Shown here in pieces: positions 40,377-41,264 of a stretch of 41,264 nt of DNA. The DNA is from Chara braunii (taxonomy: Eukaryota > Streptophyta > Charophyceae > Charales > Characeae), in the NCBI GenBank assembly GCA_003427395.1, contig BFEA01000632.1:801902-843165 (forward strand). Reading direction: 5' to 3'. The position numbers and the translations under genes were made by a program. Below the pieces are notes generated by a model. It made no database searches. It was not told the origin of the DNA and saw only the letters and a program-made list of their open reading frames with translations. Every line of letters begins with the position of its first letter. The first letter of the stretch is position 1.

Positions 40377-40760
40377 TTTTTATTTTTTTATTTTTTTATT
40401 TTAAATTGTGCGAGGATCAGTGTCCGGCCTGTCTGCAGCCTTACCCGCCCTAAGTGAAGGCGGCCCTGGCTTTTGCAAGAGGCCCTCGACTGTCAATTTC
40501 ATATTTGGGGTCCAGGCAGTTGCGACGTGCCAGTTGGTTGAAAGAAACACAGGCCGAGTACCGAAGACATTTCCACAGCCTACCGGGCCTTTCCAAAGAA
40601 TGCAGGCCCTGGGCGTGATTCGCAGCCTCATACAGAGACAGTTGGGCGCCCAACCAAACGAGGCCCAGCAGCCCAGTAGCTGCTGCATCCAGACAGCATC
40701 CTGGGGCCTTCCGGAAGCTGCTGGGCCCAGGCCAGCCCAGCCAGGCTGCGAGAGCTGGCC
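40377..40760 (-). repeat. Dispersed repeat, minus-strand copy with A-rich tail
   Basis: Reverse complement of the repeat at 36650, sharing the CCGCCTTCACTTAGGGCGGG block and AACCAACTGGC. On the minus strand it ends in an A-rich tail of AAATAAAAAA words (40377-40403), which suggests a retroposed short element. The 5' limit is uncertain. Confidence 0.6.
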
Positions 40761-40764
40761 AGCT

Positions 40765-41264
40765 CTTTTCCATAAAGGAAAGAGCTCTGGCCGGGCAGCT
40801 CATTCGGTCACTTGCTGGCTGGGCGGCAGCGCTGCTGGAGCAAAAGCTCGCAGGCTGACTGCCGGCAGAGGAGCAAGGGGCAACACACGTGCGGTCGTGT
40901 AGGGGAACAGGGCGCTGCTGAGGGCAGCGCCATACCCAGCCTCCATAGCGGGCTTGGCTTGGACAGAGTGAGGCGCAGGGGTGGTTCTTCGGGTGTCAGA
41001 GAGGACAGGTGTGTGGGTGAAGTCAGGGGATAGGTGAAGGATGATGATGATGATGATGATGATGTGAGGGCACGTACCTTGTATTGGCGATGGTCTGCAT
41101 GGGCGGCATCTTCAAGTACTTCGGGCTGCTGCTGATGTCAACAGTTGCATTGTCTTTTTGTAGTCTGTAGTAGCTGTGTAGAAGTAGGCTGGGCGCTGAG
41201 CGCCAAGTGTGAGTGTAAGGGAACTGGATACTTGTGTTGAAGAGGAGAGAGTGTGCTCTCCATA
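40765..41264. other. No gene recognised; ATG triplet repeat
   Basis: GC-rich DNA, then (ATG)n at 41040-41063. No gene was recognised up to the window end. Confidence 0.45.

Overview
The window looks like a repeat-rich, gene-poor stretch of nuclear DNA from a plant-lineage (streptophyte) organism. A charophyte alga would fit, but I cannot prove it. The pointers are chromodomain-bearing Ty3/gypsy elements, a plant-like U2 snRNA copy, plant-type CCCTAAA/TTTAGGG motifs (14406-14442, 40243-40275) and a block of decayed tRNAs of plant-mitochondrial type. No intact host protein gene could be supported. Most open frames come from microsatellites or dead mobile elements.

Layout. 1-5.6 kb: unassigned DNA, a long CT/CA microsatellite, a tRNA-derived SINE, one copy of a TTAA-flanked MITE and several local duplications. 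6.06-7.52 kb: five mitochondrial-type tRNA relics (CAU, Lys-like, Glu, Arg-ACG, Ile-GAU), taken as a nuclear insertion of mitochondrial DNA that may run on into AT-rich DNA to about 8.8 kb. 9.3-11.1 kb: nested short retroelements (a poly-A SINE family and a dimeric repeat of about 210 bp). 12.2-13.0 kb: more TTAA MITEs. 13.85-14.2 kb: a four-unit array upstream of gag. 14.6-21.4 kb: a nearly complete but dead Ty3/gypsy chromovirus (gag, protease, RT, RNase H, integrase, chromodomain), interrupted in gag by an inverted-repeat element of about 815 bp. Most of its stops look like single C-to-T or G-to-A changes.

21.6-29 kb: retroelement 3' flank, a doubtful antisense ORF, a 142-bp tandem duplication, many low-complexity tracts, and another TTAA MITE. 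29.2-31.3 kb: a second, unrelated Ty3/gypsy pol fragment. A full-length U2 snRNA sequence with an A-rich tail has inserted into its RNase H region, flanked by an exact 17-bp target-site duplication. 31.8-35.6 kb: minisatellites, triplet repeats and two more TTAA MITEs. 35.6-35.75 kb: a foldback whose arms resemble motif I of a Y-family DNA polymerase. 36.6-41.3 kb: a dispersed repeat in inverted pair, three copies of a palindromic MITE, and two tRNA-like SINE heads.

The parts do not work together as a pathway. The window records successive insertions: LTR elements, hairpin DNA transposons and LINE-dependent retrocopies landing in one another. The strongest single observation is the U2 retrocopy; next come the TTAA-flanked MITE family and the pattern of stop codons in the chromovirus.
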